A stretch of 8,284 nucleotides of DNA from Candidatus Roizmanbacteria bacterium (GTDB taxonomy: Bacteria > Patescibacteriota > Microgenomatia > UBA1406 > GWC2-37-13). Of the stretch, positions 1 through 7,322 are shown piece by piece (position 1 is the first letter of the stretch; each line of letters begins with the position of its first letter). The stretch spans positions 1 through 8,284 of the forward strand of contig JANLIS010000112.1 in NCBI GenBank assembly GCA_024653985.1, written 5' to 3'. Position numbers and translations under genes: made by a program. Below the pieces are notes generated by a model. It ran no database searches. It was not told the origin of the DNA and saw nothing but the letters and a program-made list of their open reading frames with translations.

Positions 1-878
<878 letters not shown>

Positions 879-912
879 CTAATTTTTTTCAATATGTAAA
901 GAAATTAATCCG

Positions 913-929
913 ACTCGCAAGGTGCGAGT
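913..929. terminator. Possible hairpin between 16S and lepB
   Basis: A perfect 6-bp stem ACTCGC/GCGAGT closes a 5-base loop (AAGGT) in the 125-bp gap between the convergent 16S and lepB genes. No clean T-run follows it directly on either strand, although a T7 tract lies just after the 16S end (883-889). It may help end transcription from both sides or be part of rRNA 3' processing. The evidence is only the inverted repeat and its position. The rest of the gap (930-1003) holds nothing recognisable. Confidence 0.35.
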
Positions 930-1003
930 ATGATTTAAAACAAATTTTCCTAGCCCGATTATTAGAACTAAATTAAACTGCAAAGAAAACAAAGAAGGTC
1001 TGC

Positions 1004-1573
1004 TTAACGTACAGCTTTTGGAAGAGGATTAGAAATCACTCCCATCACATTAGAGGGAAAATAGCGGTAAAAAACATCACCAATAACACTGTCTATCGTG
1101 ACGGCGCAAAATTCTCTTGAGTCCGATGATCTTGGTCTATTATCTCCCATGACAAAAATATAATCTTGTGGAACCGTATAGGGAATATTATCCTTTATAC
1201 ATCCGCCATCCCATAAATTAGTGGTTGCAGCAATATAATTTTCTGCTAATTGAATATTATTAACCATGACAACACCATTTGAAATATTGATGACGTCACC
1301 TGGTAAACCAATAATTCTTTTTATATATTCAATATCTGGATTCTTTGGGGATTTAAAGACAACAACGTCACCTCTTTCAAAACGTCTAAATTTATATGTT
1401 ACCCTGCTGGTCAAAATATAATCACCTGTATGAAATGTATTTTCCATTGAGGCACCCTTTACCTGGTTCGGAGTCAAAATAAACAGATAAACGACGATAA
1501 ACATTGAACCAATAAAAACAACTGTCTCTAGGATATCCATGACGAAAGCGATTATAGATTTCATTACATTCAT
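1004..1573 (-). CDS. lepB: Type I signal peptidase
   Basis: This 189-residue serine protease removes signal peptides from exported proteins at the outer face of the cytoplasmic membrane. One N-terminal membrane helix (residues about 12-33) anchors the S26 catalytic domain. The family boxes are all visible: the nucleophile box GASMENT with Ser42, the general-base box YIKRIIGLPGD with Lys85, and the terminal box GDNRPRSSDSREF (143-155). It is a short single-anchor form close to the Gram-positive SipS type, without the large insertions of the E. coli enzyme. The start at 1573 is chosen because a well-spaced promoter ends 8 bases before that ATG; Met4 is an alternative. No Shine-Dalgarno sequence is present. 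It converges with 16S and diverges from the tRNA. Likely substrates in this window include the signal-peptide-bearing lipase downstream, by inference. Confidence 0.95.
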   Translation of the reverse strand: MNVMKSIIAFVMDILETVVFIGSMFIVVYLFILTPNQVKGASMENTFHTGDYILTSRVTYKFRRFERGDVVVFKSPKNPDIEYIKRIIGLPGDVINISNGVVMVNNIQLAENYIAATTNLWDGGCIKDNIPYTVPQDYIFVMGDNRPRSSDSREFCAVTIDSVIGDVFYRYFPSNVMGVISNPLPKAVR

Positions 1574-1581
1574 AAGAATTA

Positions 1582-1610
1582 ATTGTAAAAAAATCTATCT
1601 ATTATTACAA
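1582..1610 (-). promoter_or_regulatory. lepB promoter, probably leaderless
   Basis: On the minus strand a -35 box TTGTAA (1605-1610) and a -10 box TACAAT (1582-1587) are separated by exactly 17 bp. The -10 box ends 8 bases before the lepB ATG at 1573, so transcription should start at or within a base or two of the start codon. This is a sequence match to the sigma-70 consensus (4/6 and 5/6), not mapped data. Confidence 0.6.
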
Positions 1611-1621
1611 GCGGTTTTGTA

Positions 1622-1627
1622 TATAAT
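1622..1627 (+). promoter_or_regulatory. -10 box of tRNA-Val
   Basis: A perfect TATAAT ends 6 bases before the first base of the mature tRNA (1634), which would place the transcript start at about the tRNA 5' end. The -35 region is poor (CTATTA at 1599-1604 with 17-bp spacing) and adjoins the lepB -35 box, so the two divergent promoters are packed into 60 bp. Confidence 0.6.
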
Positions 1628-1633
1628 TAATCA

Positions 1634-1707
1634 GGGCTTATAGCTCAGTTGGCTAGAGCGTTGCATTCACATTGCAAAGGTCCTTGGTTCAAGTCCAAGT
1701 AAGCCCA
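1634..1707 (+). tRNA. tRNA-Val, anticodon CAC
   Basis: All arms fold by eye. The acceptor stem GGGCTTA/TAAGCCC pairs 7 bp, the D stem is GCTC/GAGC, the anticodon stem is TTGCA/TGCAA with loop TTCACAT, and the T stem CTTGG/CCAAG holds loop TTCAAGT. The anticodon CAC (1668-1670) reads the valine codon GUG. The discriminator base is A1707. The next bases are CCG, so a complete CCA is not encoded and must be added by CCA-adding enzyme. A protein-coding start codon lies only 4 bases beyond the discriminator, so this tRNA is probably co-transcribed with the following gene. Confidence 0.95.
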
Positions 1708-1711
1708 CCGC

Positions 1712-2890
1712 ATGAAAAAAAAATTCAAAAATCTCTTAGTTATTTTTAAGATCGGAGTATTGGCGATTTTCCTTGGAGTAATTGCTATTGGGGCGTTCTA
1801 CTACTATAAAAAAACAACAAGCCAGATACTATTAATGGAATCAAATAAGATCAAACTTGACAAGGCCTTAAAAAATGCCGAGATTAACCTAAAAAATTTA
1901 AGATCTCAAGATCAATATTTGATAAACAAGGATCTTGAAAGTACAGTGAAAAGTATAGAAACAACATATTCAAAAGCAGTAGCTGCTTACGAAAAACTGC
2001 TTGATCTTAAAAGTATCACTAAGAAGACCGAGAAATTTGATTCGTCTTTTTCGGATATTTTAACACTTCTTTCAAAAAGAAACTATGCTTTGGCCAAAGC
2101 TGATTTGCTATCACTTGAAAAAGAAATTGACACAGAAAAACAAAAGGTTTTAGCTTCATTTCAAATACCTGCTAACGTGCCCGAAAATAATTCACCGCCT
2201 GGATCCGGTTATTCAAGTCAGGTTGTAAAATCTGATGTTGGTGACTTTCTGGTTGGTATTATCTCAGCGGATCTTAATTCTACCCGGGTAATTGTCGATA
2301 CAGCATCAAATTCCGATTGTAAAAATGATTGCCCAGTTATGTCATTAGGTGATTACGTATCACGTTCAGGCGCCTTTGCCGGAATTAATGGCTCATATTT
2401 TTGTCCTGCTGATTATCCGAGCTGTTCTGATAAAAAAAACTCCTTTGATACTTTAGCTATGAATAAAAATAAAAAATATTTAAATTCAGACAATAATGTA
2501 TATAGTACTGTTCCAGCAGTTATTTTTACCGGTAATTCAGCCAGATTCGTCGGTCAATCATCACAATGGGGTCGGGACACAGGAGTTGATGCCGTGCTGG
2601 CAATGCAACCTCTGTTGGTTTCTGGAGGGAATATTGCTTTTAACGGTGACGGAGAACCTAAACGGGGATCAAAGGGTAACAGAAGTTTTGTCGGCGCATC
2701 AGGCTCAACAGCCTATATTGGTATCGTTTTTAACGCAACTGTTGCTGAGGCAGCCCACGTAATTCATGCGCTGGGCATTCAAAATGCTTTGAATTTGGAT
2801 AGCGGCGGCTCAACAGCGCTATGGAGCGGCGGATATAAAGCCGGTCCTGGTAGAAATCTTCCAAACGTTCTGCTTTTTGTTAAGAAATAA
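1712..2890 (+). CDS. Membrane-anchored phosphodiester glycosidase (NAGPA/DUF2233 family)
   Basis: This 392-residue protein has a short basic N-terminus, one membrane helix (residues about 9-30), a charged helical stalk likely to form a coiled coil (about 37-150), a Pro/Ser/Gly linker (155-168), and a C-terminal domain (about 175-392). That domain shows the conserved blocks of the phosphodiester glycosidase family (NAGPA, PF09992): GINGSYF (224-230), QPLLVSGG (299-306), NRSFVGAS with Arg324 (323-330) and NLDSGGSTAL (361-370). The family includes the human uncovering enzyme, which cuts GlcNAc from a phosphodiester; bacterial members act on cell-envelope glycans, mostly with unknown substrates. 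The domain should face outward. Four cysteines in two pairs (203/207 and 231/238) flank the first motif and could form disulfides. The start at 1712 is the only one that keeps the whole anchor. It lies 4 bases after tRNA-Val with no ribosome-binding site. The stop is 11 bases from the convergent gene group. Confidence 0.85.
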   Translation: MKKKFKNLLVIFKIGVLAIFLGVIAIGAFYYYKKTTSQILLMESNKIKLDKALKNAEINLKNLRSQDQYLINKDLESTVKSIETTYSKAVAAYEKLLDLKSITKKTEKFDSSFSDILTLLSKRNYALAKADLLSLEKEIDTEKQKVLASFQIPANVPENNSPPGSGYSSQVVKSDVGDFLVGIISADLNSTRVIVDTASNSDCKNDCPVMSLGDYVSRSGAFAGINGSYFCPADYPSCSDKKNSFDTLAMNKNKKYLNSDNNVYSTVPAVIFTGNSARFVGQSSQWGRDTGVDAVLAMQPLLVSGGNIAFNGDGEPKRGSKGNRSFVGASGSTAYIGIVFNATVAEAAHVIHALGIQNALNLDSGGSTALWSGGYKAGPGRNLPNVLLFVKK

Positions 2891-2901
2891 TTCTAGAATA
2901 T

Positions 2902-3018
2902 TTATTTTTTCAGAGATTTTTTTGCAGAGTCTTTTTTGTTATCTAAATAAATTATAGTTACTGTAAATATTGCCAAGCCCAATGATATATAAGGCAAAAT
3001 CCTAATGAATAGATCCAT
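2902..3018 (-). CDS. Small single-span membrane protein, 38 residues
   Basis: This short reading frame encodes one hydrophobic helix (residues about 4-25, LFIRILPYISLGLAIFTVT region) followed by a lysine-rich tail ending in KKSLKK, which predicts a cytoplasmic C-terminus. I do not recognise the family. It is believed to be real because its ATG follows the stop of the preceding small frame by a single base (TAATATG), because it is a coherent membrane protein, and because it ends neatly 11 bases from the convergent glycosidase gene. There is no Shine-Dalgarno, so translation is probably coupled to the gene before it. It is the last of four genes reading in this direction. Confidence 0.6.
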   Translation of the reverse strand: MDLFIRILPYISLGLAIFTVTIIYLDNKKDSAKKSLKK

Positions 3019-3019
3019 A

Positions 3020-3112
3020 TTATTTTCTTGTAACAAAATGAAATATCAAAATAGTTATAAATATAAGCGACATTGTGAAAAATAGAGGTGCGAAAGCGTA
3101 ATAGATTTGCAT
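3020..3112 (-). CDS. Small single-span membrane protein, 30 residues
   Basis: This 30-codon frame starts 2 bases after the stop of the 66-residue gene and ends 1 base before the next ATG. The product is almost entirely one membrane helix (residues about 5-27, rich in Phe, Ile and Leu) with Arg-Lys at the end, so a cytoplasmic C-terminus is likely. The family is not recognised. Support comes from the tight spacing and the membrane-like composition; no homology could be tested. An AT-rich region can give hydrophobic frames by chance, so the call is moderate. Confidence 0.55.
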   Translation of the reverse strand: MQIYYAFAPLFFTMSLIFITILIFHFVTRK

Positions 3113-3114
3113 AT

Positions 3115-3315
3115 TTATTTTTTTAACAACATCACGCTACTAATCGATAGTACCAATGATAGTATAAATATAATTGAAACTAATATCAATAGATCTTGAT
3201 CATATTTAAATCGATAGACTATTGGAGTAATTATACCGATTGAAATACAAGCAACCGATAAATTCATTAGCGCCTCTGCGATTATTTTTTTCTGATTTAT
3301 ATTCAATTTTCTCAT
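3115..3315 (-). CDS. Small two-span membrane protein, 66 residues
   Basis: The product has a basic, polar N-terminus (KLNINQKKIIAEAL), a first helix at about 17-34, a short loop YRFKYDQD and a second helix at about 41-63, ending in KK. Both ends are probably cytoplasmic. The ATG overlaps the stop of the 880-residue gene by 4 bases (3312-3315), so translation is probably coupled. A weak purine-rich GAAGAA precedes the start. I do not recognise a characterised family. It could be a partner of the surface lipase or simply share its transcript. Confidence 0.75.
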   Translation of the reverse strand: MRKLNINQKKIIAEALMNLSVACISIGIITPIVYRFKYDQDLLILVSIIFILSLVLSISSVMLLKK

Positions 3316-5954
3316 TTCTTCAAAATTTTCTTTCTAAACAAATACCCAATTCCGCCGACTATCAACGACGTTATTGATGGCCAAATATAATCCAAAATAT
3401 TTGATGATTTTTTGGTTTCTTTCTTTACCTCTGTTTGCTTAGCTACCTCAATCGTTGGAGTTATTAATTCTTCTTCACTTGACGATATTCCTAAAACTTC
3501 AGGTACAGATTCCTTGGATATAGGAATTTCATTACTTGACGAAGCAATCGTCGATGATGACGTTGTTGAATTTGAAGTTGAAGTTGTAGGTTGTGGAGTT
3601 GAGGTCGGAACAGGTGTTTCTGTAGGGGTCGGGTTTTCCGACCCTGTTATTGTGGGCACGATCGTGGGTGTTGGAAATATCGAAAGTGGTATTTGATTGT
3701 TATATTGTATATAGTAGTTATCTATTTGCGAAGACGGCGGGTATTCAAGAATTTCCCCATTAATGCTTTCCCAAATATCGTTTTTTTCTGAAATTTGACC
3801 AACAATAATTTCGTACTTACCTTGGTCAAGTCCTTGAACTTTTAAATTGTAATCACCTGATTGAACATTAGGAATAAAAATGATCCCATCATCTTCTAGA
3901 TAGATTTCTTCTCCAAACTCTACTGACATTGTTGCTGGCGATTTAATCAAAAAAATTAAAGATGGATTGATAATCGTTCTCTTACCCTCAATAATTTGCT
4001 CATTTTGAAATTGAATATTCAGTAATTCAAGAATCTTTTTAATTGCCTCTTTCTGAGTAATAATCTCACTATGATCAAAATAAAATTTTTCCGAATCTAC
4101 ATCTCTAGAAGAGCTCTTACTTAATATTGTGTAGTCACCTAAATCTAAATAAGATTCCGTAGGTCTTCCGTCTAAATAATTACTTAATAACTTATCAACT
4201 AAATTTTGAGGTTCTGTTATATAGCCAGCTAAAGTATTTTTGTCTTTTTCTCCATAAATTGCGGTAAATATTGAAAAAATGTCAGAAAAAGTTTGATTAT
4301 AGACGGGCAAAAAACTGTTTTTTATGGTTAAATCGTTAATTGATATTTCATTTCCTGACATGTCTTTTAAAAAATTAAAAGTTGGAAACAGGTCCATTGC
4401 GACCGGAAATTTATTAGCAATAGTTATACGGTCGCTTTCAAATGTCGATTTATTTAAAATTAAAACAATTTTTTCCGCTAGCCATAAAAATGTATTGTCA
4501 CGATCAATTTCTCCGCTTTCAACTGGCTTGTAGACTTGCACTGCTCCTTGATGTGGCGATCCAATCGTAATAATTCTATTAACTTTATCCATATCTTTTT
4601 GAGTAAAAATACGCCCAATTAATCCTCCTAAAGAATGACCAACAATATTTATTTTTTGATTTGGTTTATCATCCCAAATTTTTGTCTGAACAAAACTTTT
4701 AAAATCATCGGTGGTTTTTTCAATTGTCTGACGCCAGTCATAGGGAAATAAAAATATATTGACGTTTTCTTGATAACCAATATTTTTTAAAGTATTTATT
4801 AAACCATCATATTCCTTAACAAAATTTTGTAACTTCCACGCAGAGTAATCAACAGTTTGATTATGTAAGATTGCATCTCGATTCCAAGAAGCCATAAAGC
4901 CGGGAATTATTATTATTGGGATTTTTTCAGGATTTAAAGTTGTGGTTGGAGTCGGAATTGATGTAGGAGTCGGTATTAACGTTGCGGTTGGTGTAGGAGT
5001 AGCGGTTGGTATGGGAGTTGGCGTCGGTGTTGCCATTGGAGACAGACATGCCTGGCCCGTACATGCCAAGTCCAGATTCCAATTCCAATTTGAATCGCGT
5101 CCGGAATAATATAATTTTAGGCCACCGTTGTCATTTATGATTGACGGAAAAATCATATGCTTCTGGTCATAGGGCTTATCCTTAGTTAACAAAGGTCCCT
5201 GATCAACAAATATAGAATCACAGTTTAATGGTAAAGTTGTTTTGGCCAATTTAATCCCATCGCTATTTGATTGATGAAAAAATAAATATAAATCATTATT
5301 TTCCTGGTATGGAAAAGGTCCGTCGCCACCATATAAAAATCTATTAGAGCATTTTTGCCAGTTAATCAAATCATCAGAATAAGCTAACTTTAATTTAAAA
5401 CCGTCTCCTCCCCAAGCTCCGAAAAATAAAAAAGTACGACTATCCTGAATAAAAGGATGACCGGCAAAAACGCCATTTTTTTCTGAATTATTGTTTGTGT
5501 CCGGGATTATTACTGGAGAAAAATTTGATGAACAGTTGAAATCAAAGTCACAAATACTGGAATAAATTCTATAAATTGTATTACTGTCATACCGAGTAAG
5601 AAATAATATATATCCTGTTTGGGTTTTTACAACACTTGGATTAGATAAATCATCCCCAGTATTTAATATTTCTTTTTTCATTATCCAGTCAATCCCGTTT
5701 GTAGATTCAAAAAATCCTAAAGAATAGTACGTTTCAGGAGGTCGATTTATAGCAAAGATTCCTTTATAAATATCTCCTTCTTTAAAAATGTGATGCTGTA
5801 ACTCATAAGAATAGCTATTGATGTAAGAGACGGAAAGAGGATTGCTTGATGATTTAACAAATTCAAAAGCAAAAATATTTCGAACTAAAAATAAATATAT
5901 AAAGATAATTAAAAATAATTTTGAGAATATATTTTTCATGTTGTACATTGTCAT
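3312..5954 (-). CDS. Surface-anchored GH43-like propeller fused to LCAT-like lipase/acyltransferase
   Basis: Numbering is from the ATG at 5954, the longest frame. That ATG lies inside a palindromic repeat, so the true start is more likely 5948 (preceded by AGGA at 5 bases) or 5939. Order of parts: signal peptide (6-30); a domain with blade-like repeats ESTNGIDW and YSDDLINW, resembling GH43/GH32-type beta-propellers (about 31-300); a Pro-Thr linker (307-342); an alpha/beta hydrolase of the LCAT type (343-650); a beta-rich domain (about 655-755); a second Pro/Thr/Ser stretch (760-810); and a C-terminal membrane helix (854-873) with tail RKKILKK. Hydrolase motifs are IPIIIIPGF (oxyanion region), PYDWR (typical of LCAT), GHSLGG with Ser441, SPHQG, Asp607 in LGDYTI and His627 in FDHSEI, a plausible triad. 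It should sit outside the membrane and act on lipid or acylated glycan esters; the substrate is unknown. It is followed by three coupled small membrane genes. Confidence 0.85.
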   Translation of the reverse strand: MTMYNMKNIFSKLFLIIFIYLFLVRNIFAFEFVKSSSNPLSVSYINSYSYELQHHIFKEGDIYKGIFAINRPPETYYSLGFFESTNGIDWIMKKEILNTGDDLSNPSVVKTQTGYILFLTRYDSNTIYRIYSSICDFDFNCSSNFSPVIIPDTNNNSEKNGVFAGHPFIQDSRTFLFFGAWGGDGFKLKLAYSDDLINWQKCSNRFLYGGDGPFPYQENNDLYLFFHQSNSDGIKLAKTTLPLNCDSIFVDQGPLLTKDKPYDQKHMIFPSIINDNGGLKLYYSGRDSNWNWNLDLACTGQACLSPMATPTPTPIPTATPTPTATLIPTPTSIPTPTTTLNPEKIPIIIIPGFMASWNRDAILHNQTVDYSAWKLQNFVKEYDGLINTLKNIGYQENVNIFLFPYDWRQTIEKTTDDFKSFVQTKIWDDKPNQKINIVGHSLGGLIGRIFTQKDMDKVNRIITIGSPHQGAVQVYKPVESGEIDRDNTFLWLAEKIVLILNKSTFESDRITIANKFPVAMDLFPTFNFLKDMSGNEISINDLTIKNSFLPVYNQTFSDIFSIFTAIYGEKDKNTLAGYITEPQNLVDKLLSNYLDGRPTESYLDLGDYTILSKSSSRDVDSEKFYFDHSEIITQKEAIKKILELLNIQFQNEQIIEGKRTIINPSLIFLIKSPATMSVEFGEEIYLEDDGIIFIPNVQSGDYNLKVQGLDQGKYEIIVGQISEKNDIWESINGEILEYPPSSQIDNYYIQYNNQIPLSIFPTPTIVPTITGSENPTPTETPVPTSTPQPTTSTSNSTTSSSTIASSSNEIPISKESVPEVLGISSSEEELITPTIEVAKQTEVKKETKKSSNILDYIWPSITSLIVGGIGYLFRKKILKK

Positions 5955-5982
5955 CCTGGATTCCCTCCATCGAGGGAATGAC
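5950..5982. repeat. REP-like palindromic element, copy 1
   Basis: A 33-bp element with an 8-bp inverted repeat ATTCCCTC/GAGGGAAT around a 4-base loop, bounded by GTCAT at one end and ATGAC at the other. On the minus strand it reads GTCATTCCC, then GGGAATCCAGGATGAC. It belongs to the widespread type that starts GTCATYCCC and carries GGGRATCCAG, which is shared with copy 2 at 6605-6679. It lies between the upstream repeat block and the lipase gene, and its last bases supply AGGATGACA, which includes a ribosome-binding-like AGGA and an extra ATG. Confidence 0.75.
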
Positions 5983-5990
5983 GTAAATAT

Positions 5991-6058
5991 TACTTTATGA
6001 ACTTTAAGAACTTTATAGACTTTATAAACTCATTCGTCTACCGCTTATAACCTACAAA
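5991..6058. repeat. Direct repeat A with four tandem nonamers
   Basis: This 68-bp block matches 7202-7266 in the same orientation at roughly 80% identity by eye. It contains four contiguous 9-bp units on the plus strand (5994-6029): TTTATGAAC, TTTAAGAAC, TTTATAGAC and TTTATAAAC. A diverged segment follows, then the conserved TTATAACCTACAAA. It lies upstream of the minus-strand lipase gene and downstream of the GT-C gene. The role is unknown: it could be a shared upstream control region, a protein-binding array, or a recombination site. Confidence 0.75.
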
Positions 6059-6086
6059 AGTATTCTTTTAGATTGTTAGATAAGGA

Positions 6087-7202
6087 TTATTTTGACGATA
6101 GATACCCAACTTTGATGAAGTTGAGCCAAAGAATAAAACCAATAATATTTTGAATATTTATTAAATTTAAATTAAATAACCATAGACAATAAAAAGAAAA
6201 TAAATACAAGCTAATTAAAACAACCAGCCACAAATATTTTTTTGGTTTAATTAAATATAAAAAGGGAGTTATCCAAACAAAATATTGAATGGAAAAATTG
6301 GTCGTAAAAATAAAAAAGAAGAATAATAAATTTAAAATATTTTTTAGCAAATTTTTTTCTTTATTAAAATATGAATATGTAAAAAAACATATTAAAAATA
6401 TTGAGGTTCCCAGCTTTTGCCATAATAGTATTCTGGTTTTCCCAAGCAGAGCCCAAGGCCCCCAGATTCCCCATAACCCCTGATAACTTATTAACGTTTC
6501 TGCAATATCGATTGGATTAGTTTTGAAAAATAAACAATAGATTATTGTAAATAATATTGGAAATATCAAAATTAAGGTTAGTAATAAAATTAATTTAGCA
6601 GTTTCATTCCCGTTCCCATTCGGGGATAGACTCCGACGAGAATCCAGACGTTCTGGATCCCCGTTTTCACGGGGATGACAAATACACACTTTTTTTAATA
6701 TTGGAATTAAAAACAAAATCGGCCAAGTCTTTGTAAGAACTGCAAGCGAAAAACTTAAAACGGATAATAATTCTTGTTTTTTATTCAATAAATAAATAGC
6801 CAAAAGAATAAAAAATACTGGAATAACATCAAACTGTCCGTGCAGTGTTGTAATTAAAATTGTGACAGGATTCATAGCATATATAAATGTCGTCTTTAAA
6901 TTTTTTTTTGAAAGTAAATAAACCAAATAGAGAATCCCAAGATCAAACAAAATATTCATAATTTTTATAATTGCTAAAGCCATAATTTTTGATTCACTTA
7001 ACCAAATAGCAGCCGCTTCAAAATAGAGAAAAAACGGTAAATATGGATGATGAAGCTTGGCTATCTCAGGATAAATATTTATCCCTTTTAAAGTTAGTTC
7101 CCCAACTTGAATATAAGATTGAAGGTCATAGTTAGTTATGTTTCTAAATAAATATAAACAGACTAGGCGAACTAATATTGCGAGAATAAATATCTTTTTC
7201 AT
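6087..7202 (-). CDS. Polytopic GT-C type glycosyltransferase (GT87/PIG-M-like) with in-frame repeat insertion
   Basis: This 371-residue membrane protein has around 9-11 hydrophobic helices. It resembles GT-C transferases, which move a sugar from a polyprenyl-phosphate donor on the outer side of the membrane. The first outer loop carries the acidic site (TNYDLQSY, Asp26) and the pattern GINIYPE followed by HHPYLPF. A second conserved loop has HGQFDVIPVFF (121-131), typical of the GT87/DUF2029 and mannosyltransferase-like group. Residues about 174-201 are unlike the rest: polar, starting CHPRENGDPE, and encoded by a palindromic repeat. Without them the loop between two helices would simply join KKVCI to AKLILL. 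No Shine-Dalgarno is seen; the ATG abuts direct repeat B. It may build a surface glycan with the neighbouring GT2 enzymes, or glycosylate the Pro-Thr linkers of the lipase; both are inference. Confidence 0.82.
   Translation of the reverse strand: MKKIFILAILVRLVCLYLFRNITNYDLQSYIQVGELTLKGINIYPEIAKLHHPYLPFFLYFEAAAIWLSESKIMALAIIKIMNILFDLGILYLVYLLSKKNLKTTFIYAMNPVTILITTLHGQFDVIPVFFILLAIYLLNKKQELLSVLSFSLAVLTKTWPILFLIPILKKVCICHPRENGDPERLDSRRSLSPNGNGNETAKLILLLTLILIFPILFTIIYCLFFKTNPIDIAETLISYQGLWGIWGPWALLGKTRILLWQKLGTSIFLICFFTYSYFNKEKNLLKNILNLLFFFFIFTTNFSIQYFVWITPFLYLIKPKKYLWLVVLISLYLFSFYCLWLFNLNLINIQNIIGFILWLNFIKVGYLSSK
6605..6679. repeat. REP-like palindromic element, copy 2, inside a coding sequence
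   Basis: This 75-bp composite element has three hairpins. The first is ATCCCCGT/ACGGGGAT (6657-6664 with 6669-6676). The second is ATCCAGA/TCTGGAT (6642-6648 with 6652-6658), which shares bases with the first. The third is ATTCCCG/CGGGGAT (6606-6612 with 6621-6627), including one T-G pair. On the minus strand it begins GTCATCCCC and contains GGGGATCCAG, the same signature as copy 1. It is notably GC-richer than the surrounding gene. Its length is a multiple of three and it keeps the GT-C frame open, encoding the polar peptide that begins CHPRENGDPE. Confidence 0.8.
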
Positions 7203-7266
7203 ACTTTATGGACTTTATAACTTTATAAACTTTATAAACTTAGTTCAGTCGGTTATAACCTACAAA
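7202..7266. repeat. Direct repeat B with four tandem nonamers
   Basis: The second copy of the block at 5991-6058, same orientation. Units at 7205-7239 are TTTATGGAC, TTTATAAC (one base short), TTTATAAAC and TTTATAAAC. After a diverged stretch come the perfect 10-bp palindrome GGTTATAACC (7251-7260) and TACAAA. It starts at the ATG of the GT-C gene and fills the first half of the 157-bp gap to the divergent GT2 gene. Together copies A and B bracket the GT-C gene exactly. Confidence 0.75.
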
Positions 7267-7322
7267 TATACGGAAATAGGTTGTAGAAACGGGATTTTTA
7301 ATTCGATATGCCACTGTTCAAA

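Noticed and set aside
2890..2910. Palindrome ATTCTAGAAT followed by a T-rich run as a terminator
   Set aside because: The palindrome is 10 bp with no loop and the T-run is the complement of lysine codons in the small 38-residue gene; too weak to call.
3412..3696. Plus-strand frame of 94 codons rich in Val, Gly and Ser
   Set aside because: It is the antisense reading of the Pro/Thr-rich part of the lipase gene; repetitive composition keeps it open.
4935..5036. GT-rich repetitive stretch that might be a DNA repeat element
   Set aside because: It is the complement of the Pro-Thr linker codons of the lipase; the repetition is explained by the protein sequence.
5991..7266. CRISPR array or transposon ends
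   Set aside because: The nonamers are contiguous with no spacers, the long blocks are direct rather than inverted, and no transposase or Cas gene is present.
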